A stretch of 64,000 nucleotides of DNA from Clostridium aciditolerans (GTDB lineage: Bacteria > Bacillota > Clostridia > Clostridiales > Clostridiaceae), in assembly GCF_016316925.1 (NCBI RefSeq), contig NZ_JAEEGB010000008.1, forward strand, positions 1 through 64,000, in the 5' to 3' direction. The translations under genes and the position numbers were made by a program. Shown piece after piece: positions 25,992 to 33,673 of the stretch; position 1 is the first letter of the stretch; each line of letters begins with the position of its first letter. The notes beneath the pieces were generated by a model. That model had not been told where the DNA came from. It made no database searches and saw only the letters and a list, made by a program, of their open reading frames with translations.

Positions 25992-26804
25992 TTAGTTCTT
26001 GACCCTAAAATTATTCTCCTTCCCCGCAATTTCAACAGTGTAATCCTTGCACATCTCAATAATCCTGCTGCCTACTCCCTCATCAAAATACAATAGCCTC
26101 TCCGCAGTAAACTCTGAGGACACAATTATAGGCAGGTTATTCATATACCTGTAGTTTATAATCTCAAAAATTATATTAATATCTGCTTCACTAATTTTCC
26201 CTTTAAATAAATCATCAACAATAAGTACCGCTGCAGTTTTATATTTTCTTAAAGAGTTTTCATAGTATTCCTCGTCAAGTATGTTCTGCTTTAATTTTAA
26301 AATTTCATCTCTATAAGACATGTACACTACGGGGATTCCTTTAGCTAAAAGGTTTAATCCAATAGCAACGCTTAGGTGAGTTTTACCGCTGCCAACTTGT
26401 CCCAAAAAAGCCATGCTGTTTCTTCTACTTGCTCTTATATTATTAAAGTTTTTAAAGTAATCTATAGCAGCGCCCTTAATTTTTTCTGTTGTAATGTTGT
26501 AAGGTTTATAGTTTCCGAAAGTAAGCCTATTTCTCTCCGTTTCAATACCTGATACTCTCCACAACATTTTGCTTTTATCCACATCTTTGCAGCTGCAAAA
26601 CTTAATAGTATCCTGGCCTTTTGAATTACACTTTATAATAAATCCACTTCCGCCGCATAGTGGGCAAACTTCAGATAATTCCTTGAAAGTCTGCATTTGC
26701 TGAGACTTTTGGCTCTGGAGCTTTATACCCTGCCCATTTGTCTTTTGGCGAATTCTTTGAATTACAGCATTTATTCTTTCCATAGTTTCCTGCAAGTCCT
26801 CCAT
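25992..26804 (-). CDS. DnaC/DnaI-like AAA+ helicase loader
   Basis: 270 residues. An N-terminal helical part is followed by a zinc-knuckle-like region (CPLCGGSGFI ... FCSC, about 47-80). A AAA+ domain follows, with Walker A GQVGSGKTHLS (about 135) and Walker B VLIVDDLFKG (about 190). Such proteins load the replicative helicase. The gene overlaps the upstream DnaD-like gene by 134 bp in another frame, an unusually long overlap; the N-terminal zinc region lies partly beyond the overlap and looks genuine, so the long form is kept. A shorter start at ATG codon 8 is possible. Confidence 0.82.
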   Translation of the reverse strand: MEDLQETMERINAVIQRIRQKTNGQGIKLQSQKSQQMQTFKELSEVCPLCGGSGFIIKCNSKGQDTIKFCSCKDVDKSKMLWRVSGIETERNRLTFGNYKPYNITTEKIKGAAIDYFKNFNNIRASRRNSMAFLGQVGSGKTHLSVAIGLNLLAKGIPVVYMSYRDEILKLKQNILDEEYYENSLRKYKTAAVLIVDDLFKGKISEADINIIFEIINYRYMNNLPIIVSSEFTAERLLYFDEGVGSRIIEMCKDYTVEIAGKENNFRVKN

Positions 26805-27630
26805 TACCCTTACCCTCCCTGTACTTTTTGTAGTTCTCTATAAATGCTTCTGCCTCACTTTTATTTTTAATGCCATTGTCTTTCCAGTTATATAAAGTCT
26901 TCTCAATATATCTTAAATTTCTTGCGTTGGCATTTATAGCCTGTTCCATGGCAAATATTATAAGCTCAGAATCTTTAAATTCCTCTGCAAAGTATTTCAA
27001 TCTTTCTAACTCATAGCTCCCTGGCAGTCTTATGTTTTCACTATAGAAAAGTATAATTCCCCTCAAGTCATCCTTTCTCATAAAATTACTTTTCTTTAAA
27101 TCTTCTTTATGCTTTCCATCAAAGAACCCATTATCATTATCATCACTATGTGTAATCTCTGGAGTATTATATGGTATTGCTTTATCAGAGTTGGATTCAT
27201 CCTCAGATAATTTTGACCCAATGGATGAATCCTCTTCACCTTTCATAGGTTCATTTGTAATCTTAGATTGTTCCTTTTCATTAATTCTATCTTTATGACC
27301 CTCAAAAAACTTTTCAAGCTTATCATAAGCTATTGTATACCACTTAGTTTTATCCATTTTGCATTTGTTAAAGTTACCTGATAAAACTATTCCCATAGCT
27401 TCAAGCTTTTTTATAGCCTTTTTTATAGTACTTGTAGATAAAAATCCTATTTGTTCATGCCACTGTTCATAACTATTGTATACCCATCTTTTTTCTTCTA
27501 CTATATTATTGCTTCTCTCTAACCAATAGTGAATGTGATTTAATATTATACTTTCATTAAGTCCTAAAAGCTCTGCTAGTTTAGGATTAAAAATCATTAT
27601 ACTTTCATCATTTATTAGTATGCTGCTCAA
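26671..27630 (-). CDS. DnaD-like replication initiation protein
   Basis: About 319 residues from a TTG at 27630, preferred because AGGGGG lies eight bases upstream; the GTG at 27639 is part of that site. Residues 10-110 form a winged-helix region (AELLGLNESIILNHIHYWL, FLSTSTIKKAIKKLEAMGIV). A polar linker and a DnaB2/DnaD-like helical domain (about 195-265, LKYFAEEFKDSELIIFAMEQA, NLRYIEKTLYNWKDNGI) follow. Such proteins help open DNA and recruit the helicase loader, which is encoded next. The pair could be chromosomal primosome genes or a phage-derived module; no other phage genes are nearby. Confidence 0.75.
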   Translation of the reverse strand: MSSILINDESIMIFNPKLAELLGLNESIILNHIHYWLERSNNIVEEKRWVYNSYEQWHEQIGFLSTSTIKKAIKKLEAMGIVLSGNFNKCKMDKTKWYTIAYDKLEKFFEGHKDRINEKEQSKITNEPMKGEEDSSIGSKLSEDESNSDKAIPYNTPEITHSDDNDNGFFDGKHKEDLKKSNFMRKDDLRGIILFYSENIRLPGSYELERLKYFAEEFKDSELIIFAMEQAINANARNLRYIEKTLYNWKDNGIKNKSEAEAFIENYKKYREGKGNGGLAGNYGKNKCCNSKNSPKDKWAGYKAPEPKVSANADFQGII

Positions 27631-27650
27631 AATTAACACCCCCTAATTTC

Positions 27651-27870
27651 AGTTGACAGAGGACAATTGACAGTGAAGGAGGATTTTTCTTTGTTACACT
27701 ACGAAAAATCTTTAATTAAATAACAAAGTTCAAATATCAAATAACAAATAAGAGATAAAATCACCCTTATTTGAACTTTGATATTTATTCTTTGACCTTT
27801 TATAATAGTTTTCTGACGTAAGGAAGAAAACTTACCTTCTCTGTCCACTTTCCACTGTCAACTCTCAACT
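27651..27870. repeat. Inverted-repeat element, copy 2, carrying a second repeat
   Basis: AGTTGACAGAGGACAATTGACAGTGAAGGAGG at the left is mirrored by CTTCTCTGTCCACTTTCCACTGTC at the right. It contains the GATTTTTC/GAAAAATC hairpin with the TTACACTACGAAAAATC signature, and the AGTTTTCTGACGTAAGG block. A CAAAGTTCAAAT repeat (27722-27799) is inserted in the middle. The sigma-factor gene at 27869 ends on a TAG that belongs to the repeat. Confidence 0.88.
27722..27799. repeat. CAAAGTTCAAAT inverted repeat nested in copy 2
   Basis: CAAAGTTCAAATATCAAATAAC and TTATTTGAACTTTG form a near-perfect inverted repeat around a short centre. It matches the units at 25840 and 32700. Confidence 0.65.
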
Positions 27871-28444
27871 AAAAAAATTTCCTCAATTTCTCTATCGCTC
27901 TTGTCTTTCTTTTCACCACCGTAGTTCTATTAAGTCCTTTTACCTCTGCATATTCCTTTAAAGTCCTTTGTCTAAAGTAAAACCAATCTAATATCTCCTT
28001 CTCATCAGGAGATAAACTATTTAAAGCCACCTTTAACAAAGCTATTTCTTCTTTTAAAATAGCTGTCTCTTCCACATTTTCTTCAGACTCTAAAGCTTCA
28101 ATGACCTCCACACCATATTTATTTAAACTGTTTAAACTATAACTAAACTTCTCATTGTCCTTTTTACCAATGACTTTTCTTAACTCCTTATTAAAAGAGT
28201 TTTGTATTGCTTTTTTAGCATAGGAAGTAAATGGAATATTTTTATCGCAATCGTATTTATTTACAGCATTAATTAATGCTATACCTCCTATTTGAATTAA
28301 ATCCTCTGCCTGATATCCATATATATAAATTCTCATAGCACTTTTTGCTATTAGAGGCTTGTACATTTTTAAGATAATTTCTAGTGCCTTTTCCTCTCCC
28401 TCTTGAGCCTTTTTTATAATTTTAACTAACTCTAAATTATCTAT
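27869..28444 (-). CDS. Sigma-70 family factor with regions 2 and 4; apparent ATA start
   Basis: Regions 2 (GYQAEDLIQIGGIALINAV, FTSYAKKAIQNSFNKELRK) and 4 (LSPDEKEILDWFYFRQRTL, GLNRTTVVKRKTRAIEKLR) are clear. The first ATG (28366) would cut into the N-terminal helix. The open frame extends upstream through DNLELVKIIKKAQEGEEKAL to an ATA codon at 28444, six bases after GGAGGG, giving 191 residues. No ATG, GTG or TTG exists in frame there. AUA initiation is rare, so either this is a low-efficiency start or the base is a variant. It begins 16 bp after the preceding sigma-like gene and is probably cotranscribed with it. Confidence 0.75.
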   Translation of the reverse strand: MDNLELVKIIKKAQEGEEKALEIILKMYKPLIAKSAMRIYIYGYQAEDLIQIGGIALINAVNKYDCDKNIPFTSYAKKAIQNSFNKELRKVIGKKDNEKFSYSLNSLNKYGVEVIEALESEENVEETAILKEEIALLKVALNSLSPDEKEILDWFYFRQRTLKEYAEVKGLNRTTVVKRKTRAIEKLRKFF

Positions 28445-28460
28445 GCCAATCCCTCCAAAA

Positions 28461-29084
28461 CTAAAATTTTATCATATACTTTTTAGCTAGCTGATCTTTA
28501 TTTGAACTATTTCTAAGTTTCTTAACAGCTTTGCTTATATAAGATCTTACTGTTACTTCCTTACAGTTTTTTCTTTTGGCATACTCCTCAATTGTCTCAT
28601 TTTCATCTAATCTGCATTTAAGAGCATCCCTTTCCTCTCTACTGAGCATTGGCATAAGTTCCTTATATATTAACTCTTCATTAGTAATTTTAACCGTAAC
28701 ATATTCTTCAACTTGAAGCATATCTGATGAGTATTTTGTAATGCTTGTACCTTTATAATATTCATTTAGTGAAACTACTTGATATGCTGGCTTAATATAA
28801 TCTCTCAAAAATTTTAAACAGCAGTTTTTTATACGTGTGTTCACATAAGAATAAAATTGCTTATCCTCTACTCCATTAAAATCATGAGCTCCATTAATAA
28901 TTTCATCTTCCACTCTGCTAATATACTCAAACTTATACTTATTGCCATAGTTTTTACCTATATATCTTTCATAAATGCTGTTACTGTACCTTTTAAACAT
29001 TCCGTGTACCTCAATATAAGCTTCGTATTTTTTGTTTTCTAAATCCTCAATTAGTTTTTGTAATCTTGTTTTGTTGTTTTCCAT
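28461..29084 (-). CDS. Sigma-70-like transcription factor
   Basis: 207 residues from the ATG at 29084 (MENNKTRLQKLIEDLEN), with GGAGAGG upstream. Codons further upstream are translation of a repeat. Region 4 is clear at the C-terminus (LSREERDALKCRLDENETI, KEVTVRSYISKAVKKLR). The middle has a diverged region-2-like segment (DKQFYSYVNTRIKNCCLKFLR). It is directly followed by a second sigma-like gene, and the YvrJ/DUF2922/DUF1659 genes are close by. In Bacillus, YvrJ is encoded near the two-part sigma factor SigO-RsoA, so a paired function is conceivable but unproven. Confidence 0.75.
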   Translation of the reverse strand: MENNKTRLQKLIEDLENKKYEAYIEVHGMFKRYSNSIYERYIGKNYGNKYKFEYISRVEDEIINGAHDFNGVEDKQFYSYVNTRIKNCCLKFLRDYIKPAYQVVSLNEYYKGTSITKYSSDMLQVEEYVTVKITNEELIYKELMPMLSREERDALKCRLDENETIEEYAKRKNCKEVTVRSYISKAVKKLRNSSNKDQLAKKYMIKF

Positions 29085-29108
29085 TGTTAACCTCTCCGTT
29101 TCCTCTAG

Positions 29109-29242
29109 TTTTATCCGATGACTACCCGCTCTAATACTCCCTTTTCTCAAAGAGGGAGTATTAGAGCGGGTACGTCACTGGATTCGTTCAACTAAGAACC
29201 AGGTGTGGTTGAAACCCCATCTGATTCAAGTTTCCACTTCAT
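29109..29242. repeat. Structured repeat, possible IS200/IS605-derived palindrome element, copy B
   Basis: A 134-nt sister of 9007-9190 without the 51-nt insertion. The main hairpin is perfect here: CCCGCTCTAATACTCCC / GGGAGTATTAGAGCGGG. Like copy A, it sits a few bases upstream of a ribosome binding site, here that of the sigma-like gene. Confidence 0.75.
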
Positions 29243-29451
29243 GTTAAATATGTAATAGCTGAAAGTTTTTAAGATAAAAAAATTTTTTATCTACTATACA
29301 TATCCAATTTGTAATTATTTTGTTGCAATTTTTATAAAATTTTTCCCAATAATTGTATTACATTTTTCTTCAAGTATCTGCTGGAATTTGCGATATAAAT
29401 CTATTTTTGTTGTATTAACAAAAATAGGGTAGAACTTGTATAAGTTCTACC
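29243..29451. other. AT-rich spacer between the sigma pair and yvrJ
   Basis: About 210 bp upstream of copy B and downstream of the yvrJ-like gene. Apart from the start of the yvrJ terminator it shows only AT-rich DNA; it should hold the sigma-pair promoter. Confidence 0.4.
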
Positions 29452-29457
29452 CTATTT
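29422..29457 (-). terminator. Terminator of the DUF1659-DUF2922-yvrJ cluster
   Basis: The 16-bp perfect stem AAATAGGGTAGAACTT / AAGTTCTACCCTATTT is followed on the minus strand by TTGTT. It overlaps the yvrJ-like stop codon. Confidence 0.85.
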
Positions 29458-29607
29458 CTCTCTTGAGCTGTTATTTATAACCATCGATAAATTGTTTATA
29501 CTTGTAGTAAGTACTTCCAATTTGCTTTCTAACCGTACAAGGAGATATACGGATACAGCTATTGGAAAGCCTACATTTCCAACCATATTAAACAAATCTG
29601 AATTCAT
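29452..29607 (-). CDS. YvrJ-family small membrane protein, 51 residues
   Basis: A short gene read directly from the minus strand. The protein starts MNSDLFNMVGNVGFPIAVS and continues with VYLLVRLESKLEVLTTSI. The NVGFPIAVSxYLLxRxExKL pattern is the YvrJ family signature: one short membrane helix followed by an amphipathic helix. The start has AAGGGG eight bases upstream. It is the last gene of the small DUF1659-DUF2922-yvrJ cluster and ends inside a strong terminator. The cellular role of YvrJ is not established. Confidence 0.82.
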   Translation of the reverse strand: MNSDLFNMVGNVGFPIAVSVYLLVRLESKLEVLTTSINNLSMVINNSSREK

Positions 29608-29640
29608 ATACACAACCCCTTATATTTGTGTAGAATACAG

Positions 29641-29682
29641 TAAAAATGAATAGCAAGCTTGAAGCTTACTATTCATTTTTTA
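29641..29682 (-). terminator. Hairpin between DUF2922 and yvrJ
   Basis: AAAATGAATAGCAAGCTT pairs with AAGCTTACTATTCATTTT (one mismatch). It may be an attenuating terminator, leaving some read-through to yvrJ. Confidence 0.65.
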
Positions 29683-29693
29683 TTTAGTAGATA

Positions 29694-29918
29694 TTATTTT
29701 ACTTCAAAATCTGAAGTTGTTTTGTCAATTAATTGAGCAGAATCTTTTGTTTTTAAGTCTCCGCCAGAGCTTGCAAATATGTTTTTTGCAATTATAACAT
29801 CCATAGCATCCTTGACTTCTGCTTCTGTTACACCTTCCTTTACATTATTGACCCTTATAGAAGTTTTCTTCCCCTCTTCATTTAAAAAATTCATAACTAA
29901 TGTTTTACTCATAGACAT
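29694..29918 (-). CDS. DUF2922 family protein
   Basis: 74 residues. The sequence MSKTLVMNFLNEEGKKTSI ... VTEAEVKDAMDVIIAKNIF matches the small DUF2922 family, which in many Firmicutes is encoded beside DUF1659 and YvrJ. There is no signal peptide or membrane segment. The start has GGAGGATATG upstream; the ATG two codons on (MSKTL) is also possible. Function unknown; its constant partners suggest they act together. Confidence 0.8.
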   Translation of the reverse strand: MSMSKTLVMNFLNEEGKKTSIRVNNVKEGVTEAEVKDAMDVIIAKNIFASSGGDLKTKDSAQLIDKTTSDFEVK

Positions 29919-29967
29919 ATCCTCCTGATATTCTTTTTTAAATTTTGATTTTACTCTAAAGCCATAT

Positions 29968-30060
29968 AGTTAAGAGTTGATAGTGATGAGTTGAGAGTTT
30001 TATGCCTCAGCATAAAAAGCATCTATAACTCTTCACTCTTAATTCTCAACTCTCAACTCA
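29968..30060. repeat. Inverted-repeat element, copy 3 (TTGAGAG subfamily)
   Basis: A short variant. AGTTAAGAGTTGATAGTGA at the left and CACTCTTAATTCTCAACTC at the right flank a small TATGC/GCATA hairpin. It ends one base before the stop codon of the DUF1659 gene. Confidence 0.65.
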
Positions 30061-30061
30061 C

Positions 30062-30286
30062 CTAAGCGTTCATTATTCCACTTTGATCTTCTCTAAGCAC
30101 TTCATCTAGTGTTTTTCCTAGAAGCTTTTCTATTTCTAGTGCCGTGTCGTATAACGCTTGTTCTGTTGCTGTAGGTTTTACCTTTGAAAACCTCTGGTTT
30201 CTAATTATCTCCTTTCCTTTTTGATCAACACCGTCCTTGTACTTAATAACTAGTGTACTGTTTAACTTTGTTGCTGTAGCTGCCAT
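30062..30286 (-). CDS. DUF1659 family protein
   Basis: 74 residues from the ATG at 30286 (MAATATKLNSTLVIKYKDG); the TTG nine bases earlier is too close to the AAAGGGG site. The pattern KYKDGVDQKGKEIIRNQRFS ... ATEQALYDTALEIEKLL fits the DUF1659 family, usually encoded directly upstream of DUF2922 as here. A repeat element separates the two. Function unknown. Confidence 0.8.
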   Translation of the reverse strand: MAATATKLNSTLVIKYKDGVDQKGKEIIRNQRFSKVKPTATEQALYDTALEIEKLLGKTLDEVLREDQSGIMNA

Positions 30287-30338
30287 ATTTATCAACCCCT
30301 TTCACCTAATATATACGACTTTTTCTAAAAAAGGTGAC

Positions 30339-30363
30339 AAAAAAGAGGCCTAGGCCTCTTAAT
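30339..30363 (-). terminator. Terminator of the fliS-fliD-fliT operon
   Basis: The stem AAGAGGCC-TA-GGCCTCTT is followed on the minus strand by TTTTTTGTC, just after the fliT stop. Confidence 0.8.
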
Positions 30364-30366
30364 AAT

Positions 30367-30714
30367 TTATATAGTTTTATTAAATATTCTTGAATTGCTA
30401 TATATTTTTTTGTTGTACATATTGCTAGCGTTTTTAGCACTTGATATTTTATTTAACTCTTCTTTTACATCGTCCCTTTTTCTAATCATTAAGTCCGAAA
30501 GCCTTTTTTGATGTTCTAATATCTTAAGTTCTTCTGCAACTTCTGAAAACTCCTGCTTTGTATAATCTAATTTGCTAATATTATCTATAGTTTGTTGTCT
30601 TTTATTTAGCAGACTTTCAAGATTATCATAATCTTTCTTTTCCAGGCTTTCTATAAGTTTTAGAGTATCTGAATTATAAACCTCCAGCTGACTTTTCAAC
30701 TCTACATTTTCCAT
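30367..30714 (-). CDS. fliT: FliT-like flagellar chaperone
   Basis: 115 residues, mostly helical and charged. Its position directly after fliD (8 bp gap) and the helical pattern (LIESLEKKDYDNLESLLNKRQQTID) are typical of FliT, the export chaperone of the filament cap FliD. Sequence conservation in this family is low, so the call rests partly on gene order. AGGTG lies upstream of the ATG. Confidence 0.7.
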   Translation of the reverse strand: MENVELKSQLEVYNSDTLKLIESLEKKDYDNLESLLNKRQQTIDNISKLDYTKQEFSEVAEELKILEHQKRLSDLMIRKRDDVKEELNKISSAKNASNMYNKKIYSNSRIFNKTI

Positions 30715-30722
30715 AATGTCAC

Positions 30723-32675
30723 CTATTTGCTGCCAAGTTGTTGAGCTAGCCAGGATTGTTGTGCGTTCATATTATTCATAGCTGTTTCAAGCTTCGCAAA
30801 CATTTGGTAATATTTTTCCTGTTTATCTGCCAGTTTTTTATTCATTTCAGTTATTGCTTTATCTTGATTATTAAGTTGTTTTGTAATTGTGTTAGTAGCT
30901 TCGCTAGCAGTTCCTACATATCCTGCTTTTTTTAGTAAGGTTCCGTCAAATTTTACAGCTGCATTATTAATTATACTTTCTACCCTCTTAAATATACCTG
31001 TATTATTATATTTCTCTGTAGTATCAGTTATAGAAGAATCCGGAGTTGCGGTAAATATCTTCATTACTTGATCTCCACGAGCTTCAAGGGCATTTTTTAA
31101 TTTTGTTTCATCTATTTTCAGCTGCCCTGGTTTTATTGCTGCTTCAAGACCTCCATAAGTATCTATACCTATTTCACTTAAGCTAATACCAGCAGACTTT
31201 ACTCCATCCATAAGAGCACTTCTCATGCTATTTAGGACGCTTTGAAGATCTCCATCATTTTTTAATACTCCTTGTTTAGCTTTATCTTCCCAGGATTTTA
31301 TTTGGTCATCCTTCATTTCACTTCTCTGGTCGTCTGTTAATGGTTTATAGTTATAATTTTTCTTTTCCGAAATCTTATCGTATATTTTTTGAACTAAAGT
31401 ATTATACTGATCTACAAAAGCTTTTATTTTATTAACGGAACCTTGTGAGTCTGGTTTTGTAGTTAGATTTATATTGTCTCCATTCACAGTATCAGTTACC
31501 TTATAGCTGGAATTTATACTGTAAGATACATTATCTATAACAAAATTATTAGTTGACCTCTCTACCTTCGTAGCACTTCCCGCTCCTGGAGGTGTTATTT
31601 CAACAATAGCATTAGTTCCTGAAGTAACAGTAGCTCCATCACCTAATCCTAGCTTACTCAATATACTTAAATCTGATCCATCCATAGATATAGTTTGATT
31701 AGAACCAGTATCCCTTGTTTCTATTGATAGACTTTGAGTCAACTCACTAAAACTTACTTTTACCTTGCTATAAAGAGTATCACTTGAAGTACCTATCTTG
31801 GCATTATATATAGAATTAATCAAATCTTGTACTGTTTTTGTGTTATCAATTGTTATAGTTGCACTTCCACTAGGTATTGTAATTTTTATGTTTTTCCCAT
31901 TTTCTATACCTAAATCTGAAAGTTTAGTTGATGCTGAAACATTTAATGATTTATTTTGTATATTGCTTAATTCTGCTATATCTGTAGTAGTATCGCTTTG
32001 TTTAGCTGACGTTACTGTAACTGTTTTATCTGTTAACTGTTTAAATCTTAAGTAATTCGTAGTACCGCCATCTGGTGAGTATTTCTCCACTTCTAATTTA
32101 CCATTTAAAGTTGGATCTAATTTAATATTGTCATTTATATTTGATACAATAGTATCCAACTTTTCACTTAAATTTCCTCCTGTTACACTACCTATAGAAA
32201 CACTCTTTCCATTTATAACAAGTGATCCCCCATCAAATCCACCTATATTTCCATTTGTTATTTCTGAGCTTAAAAAAATGCCCTCTAATTTTGTACCACT
32301 AACTTTAGCTCCACTAGCTACCTGTTTTACAGCTACAGTACTAGCACCATTAGCAGCACCAGGTAATGCCGTAGCAGTTAAAGCATTAGAATTATCACTT
32401 GTAATAGTTGATCCAGAATATGCTCCACTTTTGACCATATTAGTATCCGCCGGTGAATCTATAAGTAAATATTTTTGTCTTAAATCCCTAAAGTCTTTAA
32501 TAATATCTCTTAATCCATCCTGTCTCCATTGAATATATTGTCTATCCTGTTTCATCTTGTCTAATCTTATATTCTCAGCAGCCATCATTTTTTTTACCAT
32601 ACTATCCGTATCCATTCCAGTTGCCAGTCCAGTAATCCTTAGCATATTACTTGATACACTACTTATATCTGACAT
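30723..32675 (-). CDS. fliD: Flagellar filament cap protein FliD
   Basis: 650 residues from the ATG at 32675, which has GGAGGTG upstream; the longer frame adds only leader sequence. The N-terminal signature MLRITGLATGMDTDSMVKKMM and the C-terminal coiled segment (ITEMNKKLADKQEKYYQMFAKLETAM) are diagnostic. The central region (about 100-400) is Ser/Thr/Gly-rich and variable. FliD caps the growing filament and folds flagellin onto it. It lies between fliS and fliT, the usual trio. Confidence 0.95.
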   Translation of the reverse strand: MSDISSVSSNMLRITGLATGMDTDSMVKKMMAAENIRLDKMKQDRQYIQWRQDGLRDIIKDFRDLRQKYLLIDSPADTNMVKSGAYSGSTITSDNSNALTATALPGAANGASTVAVKQVASGAKVSGTKLEGIFLSSEITNGNIGGFDGGSLVINGKSVSIGSVTGGNLSEKLDTIVSNINDNIKLDPTLNGKLEVEKYSPDGGTTNYLRFKQLTDKTVTVTSAKQSDTTTDIAELSNIQNKSLNVSASTKLSDLGIENGKNIKITIPSGSATITIDNTKTVQDLINSIYNAKIGTSSDTLYSKVKVSFSELTQSLSIETRDTGSNQTISMDGSDLSILSKLGLGDGATVTSGTNAIVEITPPGAGSATKVERSTNNFVIDNVSYSINSSYKVTDTVNGDNINLTTKPDSQGSVNKIKAFVDQYNTLVQKIYDKISEKKNYNYKPLTDDQRSEMKDDQIKSWEDKAKQGVLKNDGDLQSVLNSMRSALMDGVKSAGISLSEIGIDTYGGLEAAIKPGQLKIDETKLKNALEARGDQVMKIFTATPDSSITDTTEKYNNTGIFKRVESIINNAAVKFDGTLLKKAGYVGTASEATNTITKQLNNQDKAITEMNKKLADKQEKYYQMFAKLETAMNNMNAQQSWLAQQLGSK

Positions 32676-32699
32676 AATTCCACCTCCAAATTTTATAAA

Positions 32700-32742
32700 A
32701 TACAAAGCTCAAATATAAAATTTTGTACTTTGTATTTACTCA
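32700..32742. repeat. CAAAGCTCAAAT repeat, short copy
   Basis: AATACAAAGCTCAAATATAAAATTTTGTACTTTGTATTT is an imperfect palindrome related to the units at 25840 and 27722. It fills most of the fliS-fliD gap. Confidence 0.5.
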
Positions 32743-32748
32743 TACTCT

Positions 32749-33135
32749 TTATTTTTCTAACTTTGATACCTTATAAGCCTGATTCCAAGTATCTCTTACA
32801 TCCTCTATTAATGGAATAACCTCGTCCATTATTGCTGCATCTTTCTTTATATTCGCATCTGTAAGTCTTCTCACTATGAAATCATATATATTCATAAGAG
32901 AGTTAGCCCAATCTCCACCTTTAGTAACATCAAGGGTAGCCATAAGCTCATAAAATATATCTTGAGTTTTTATTATATTTTCATGTGATTTTTTTATATC
33001 CTTGTCAATTATAGCTTGTCTACCTACTTTAGCAAACTTTACTGCTCCATCTAATAACATAAGTAATAATTGTTCTTTTGATGCGTAGTTTACACTATTT
33101 GTTTTATATGCATTATATGCGCTTTGTGCATACAT
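32749..33135 (-). CDS. fliS: Flagellar export chaperone FliS
   Basis: 128 residues, the usual length. NAYKTNSVNYASKEQLLLMLLDGA and the AIIDKDIKKSHENIIKTQDI segment identify FliS, which binds the flagellin C-terminus and prevents premature polymerisation. The start has AAAGGGAGTG upstream. A SigD-type promoter lies about 130 bp upstream, so fliS-fliD-fliT may form a late operon. Confidence 0.95.
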   Translation of the reverse strand: MYAQSAYNAYKTNSVNYASKEQLLLMLLDGAVKFAKVGRQAIIDKDIKKSHENIIKTQDIFYELMATLDVTKGGDWANSLMNIYDFIVRRLTDANIKKDAAIMDEVIPLIEDVRDTWNQAYKVSKLEK

Positions 33136-33157
33136 ATGTTAAACACTCCCTTTTTTT

Positions 33158-33250
33158 AAGTTGAGAGTTGAGAGTTGAAAATTTAAAGTTAATGAAGTTA
33201 TTTTTAATTACGTTTAAATTAGCTTCCTTCACTTTTCACTCTTCACCCTT
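33158..33250. repeat. Inverted-repeat element, copy 4 (diverged)
   Basis: The left arm AAGTTGAGAGTTGAGAGTTG is clear, and the right arm CTTCCTTCACTTTTCACTCTTC matches the family. The centre is diverged. It lies between the SigD promoter and fliS, so it would be part of the fliS leader. Confidence 0.6.
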
Positions 33251-33264
33251 TATTCTTAATTTAA

Positions 33265-33291
33265 TTATCGTATGTAATTTTACTTTATTTA
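33265..33291 (-). promoter_or_regulatory. SigD (sigma-28) promoter of fliS-fliD-fliT
   Basis: On the minus strand TAAA (33288-33291) is followed by 15 nt and then TACGATAA, the same -10 element as flagellin 2. Confidence 0.65.
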
Positions 33292-33347
33292 AGAAAAAAT
33301 TGAGAATTAAGCTTTATTATGTTAAATAAATCTTAATTCTCTAGCAA

Positions 33348-33650
33348 TTACCTTCTTACATCTAAAATATAACCTGCTGTTTCATCTTTTGTTTGGCTAT
33401 CCAGTTCCTCTTTATAAGCCGGAACCTCTACTTCCTGTACCTTTATTGCATCTACAGATAATTTTTTTTTCTCTTTTTTCTTTACTTGCTTTTCTAATTC
33501 AGAATCAAAACTTTCTTCATTTTTATTTTTTTTGTTTTGATTGTCCTTATTTATTACTATTCCGCTTTTAGTATGAACTTTTCCAGCACTTGTAGTTTCT
33601 TTAACTCTATTTCTCACTTCAGGGTCTATTTTATTTAATCTAAATTCCAT
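33348..33650 (-). CDS. Small charged protein of the flagellar cluster, unknown
   Basis: 100 residues, not recognised. It begins MEFRLNKIDPEVRNRVKET and has a central Lys/Glu-rich low-complexity stretch (ELEKQVKKKEKKKL), likely disordered. It has a good start (GGGGGTG upstream) and lies between flaG and fliS, so it is probably a real flagellar-associated gene. No signal peptide or membrane segment. Confidence 0.6.
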   Translation of the reverse strand: MEFRLNKIDPEVRNRVKETTSAGKVHTKSGIVINKDNQNKKNKNEESFDSELEKQVKKKEKKKLSVDAIKVQEVEVPAYKEELDSQTKDETAGYILDVRR

Positions 33651-33673
33651 AAAAACACCCCCAATTAAGCTGA

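Noticed and set aside
28461-29150. Longer N-terminus of the sigma-like protein (MRKGSIRAGSHR...)
   Set aside because: Those codons are translation of the structured repeat at 29109-29242. The ATG at 29084 has its own GGAGAGG site.
26000-29150. Prophage
   Set aside because: DnaD/DnaC-like and sigma-like genes alone could be phage-derived, but no integrase, structural, lysis or packaging genes are nearby.
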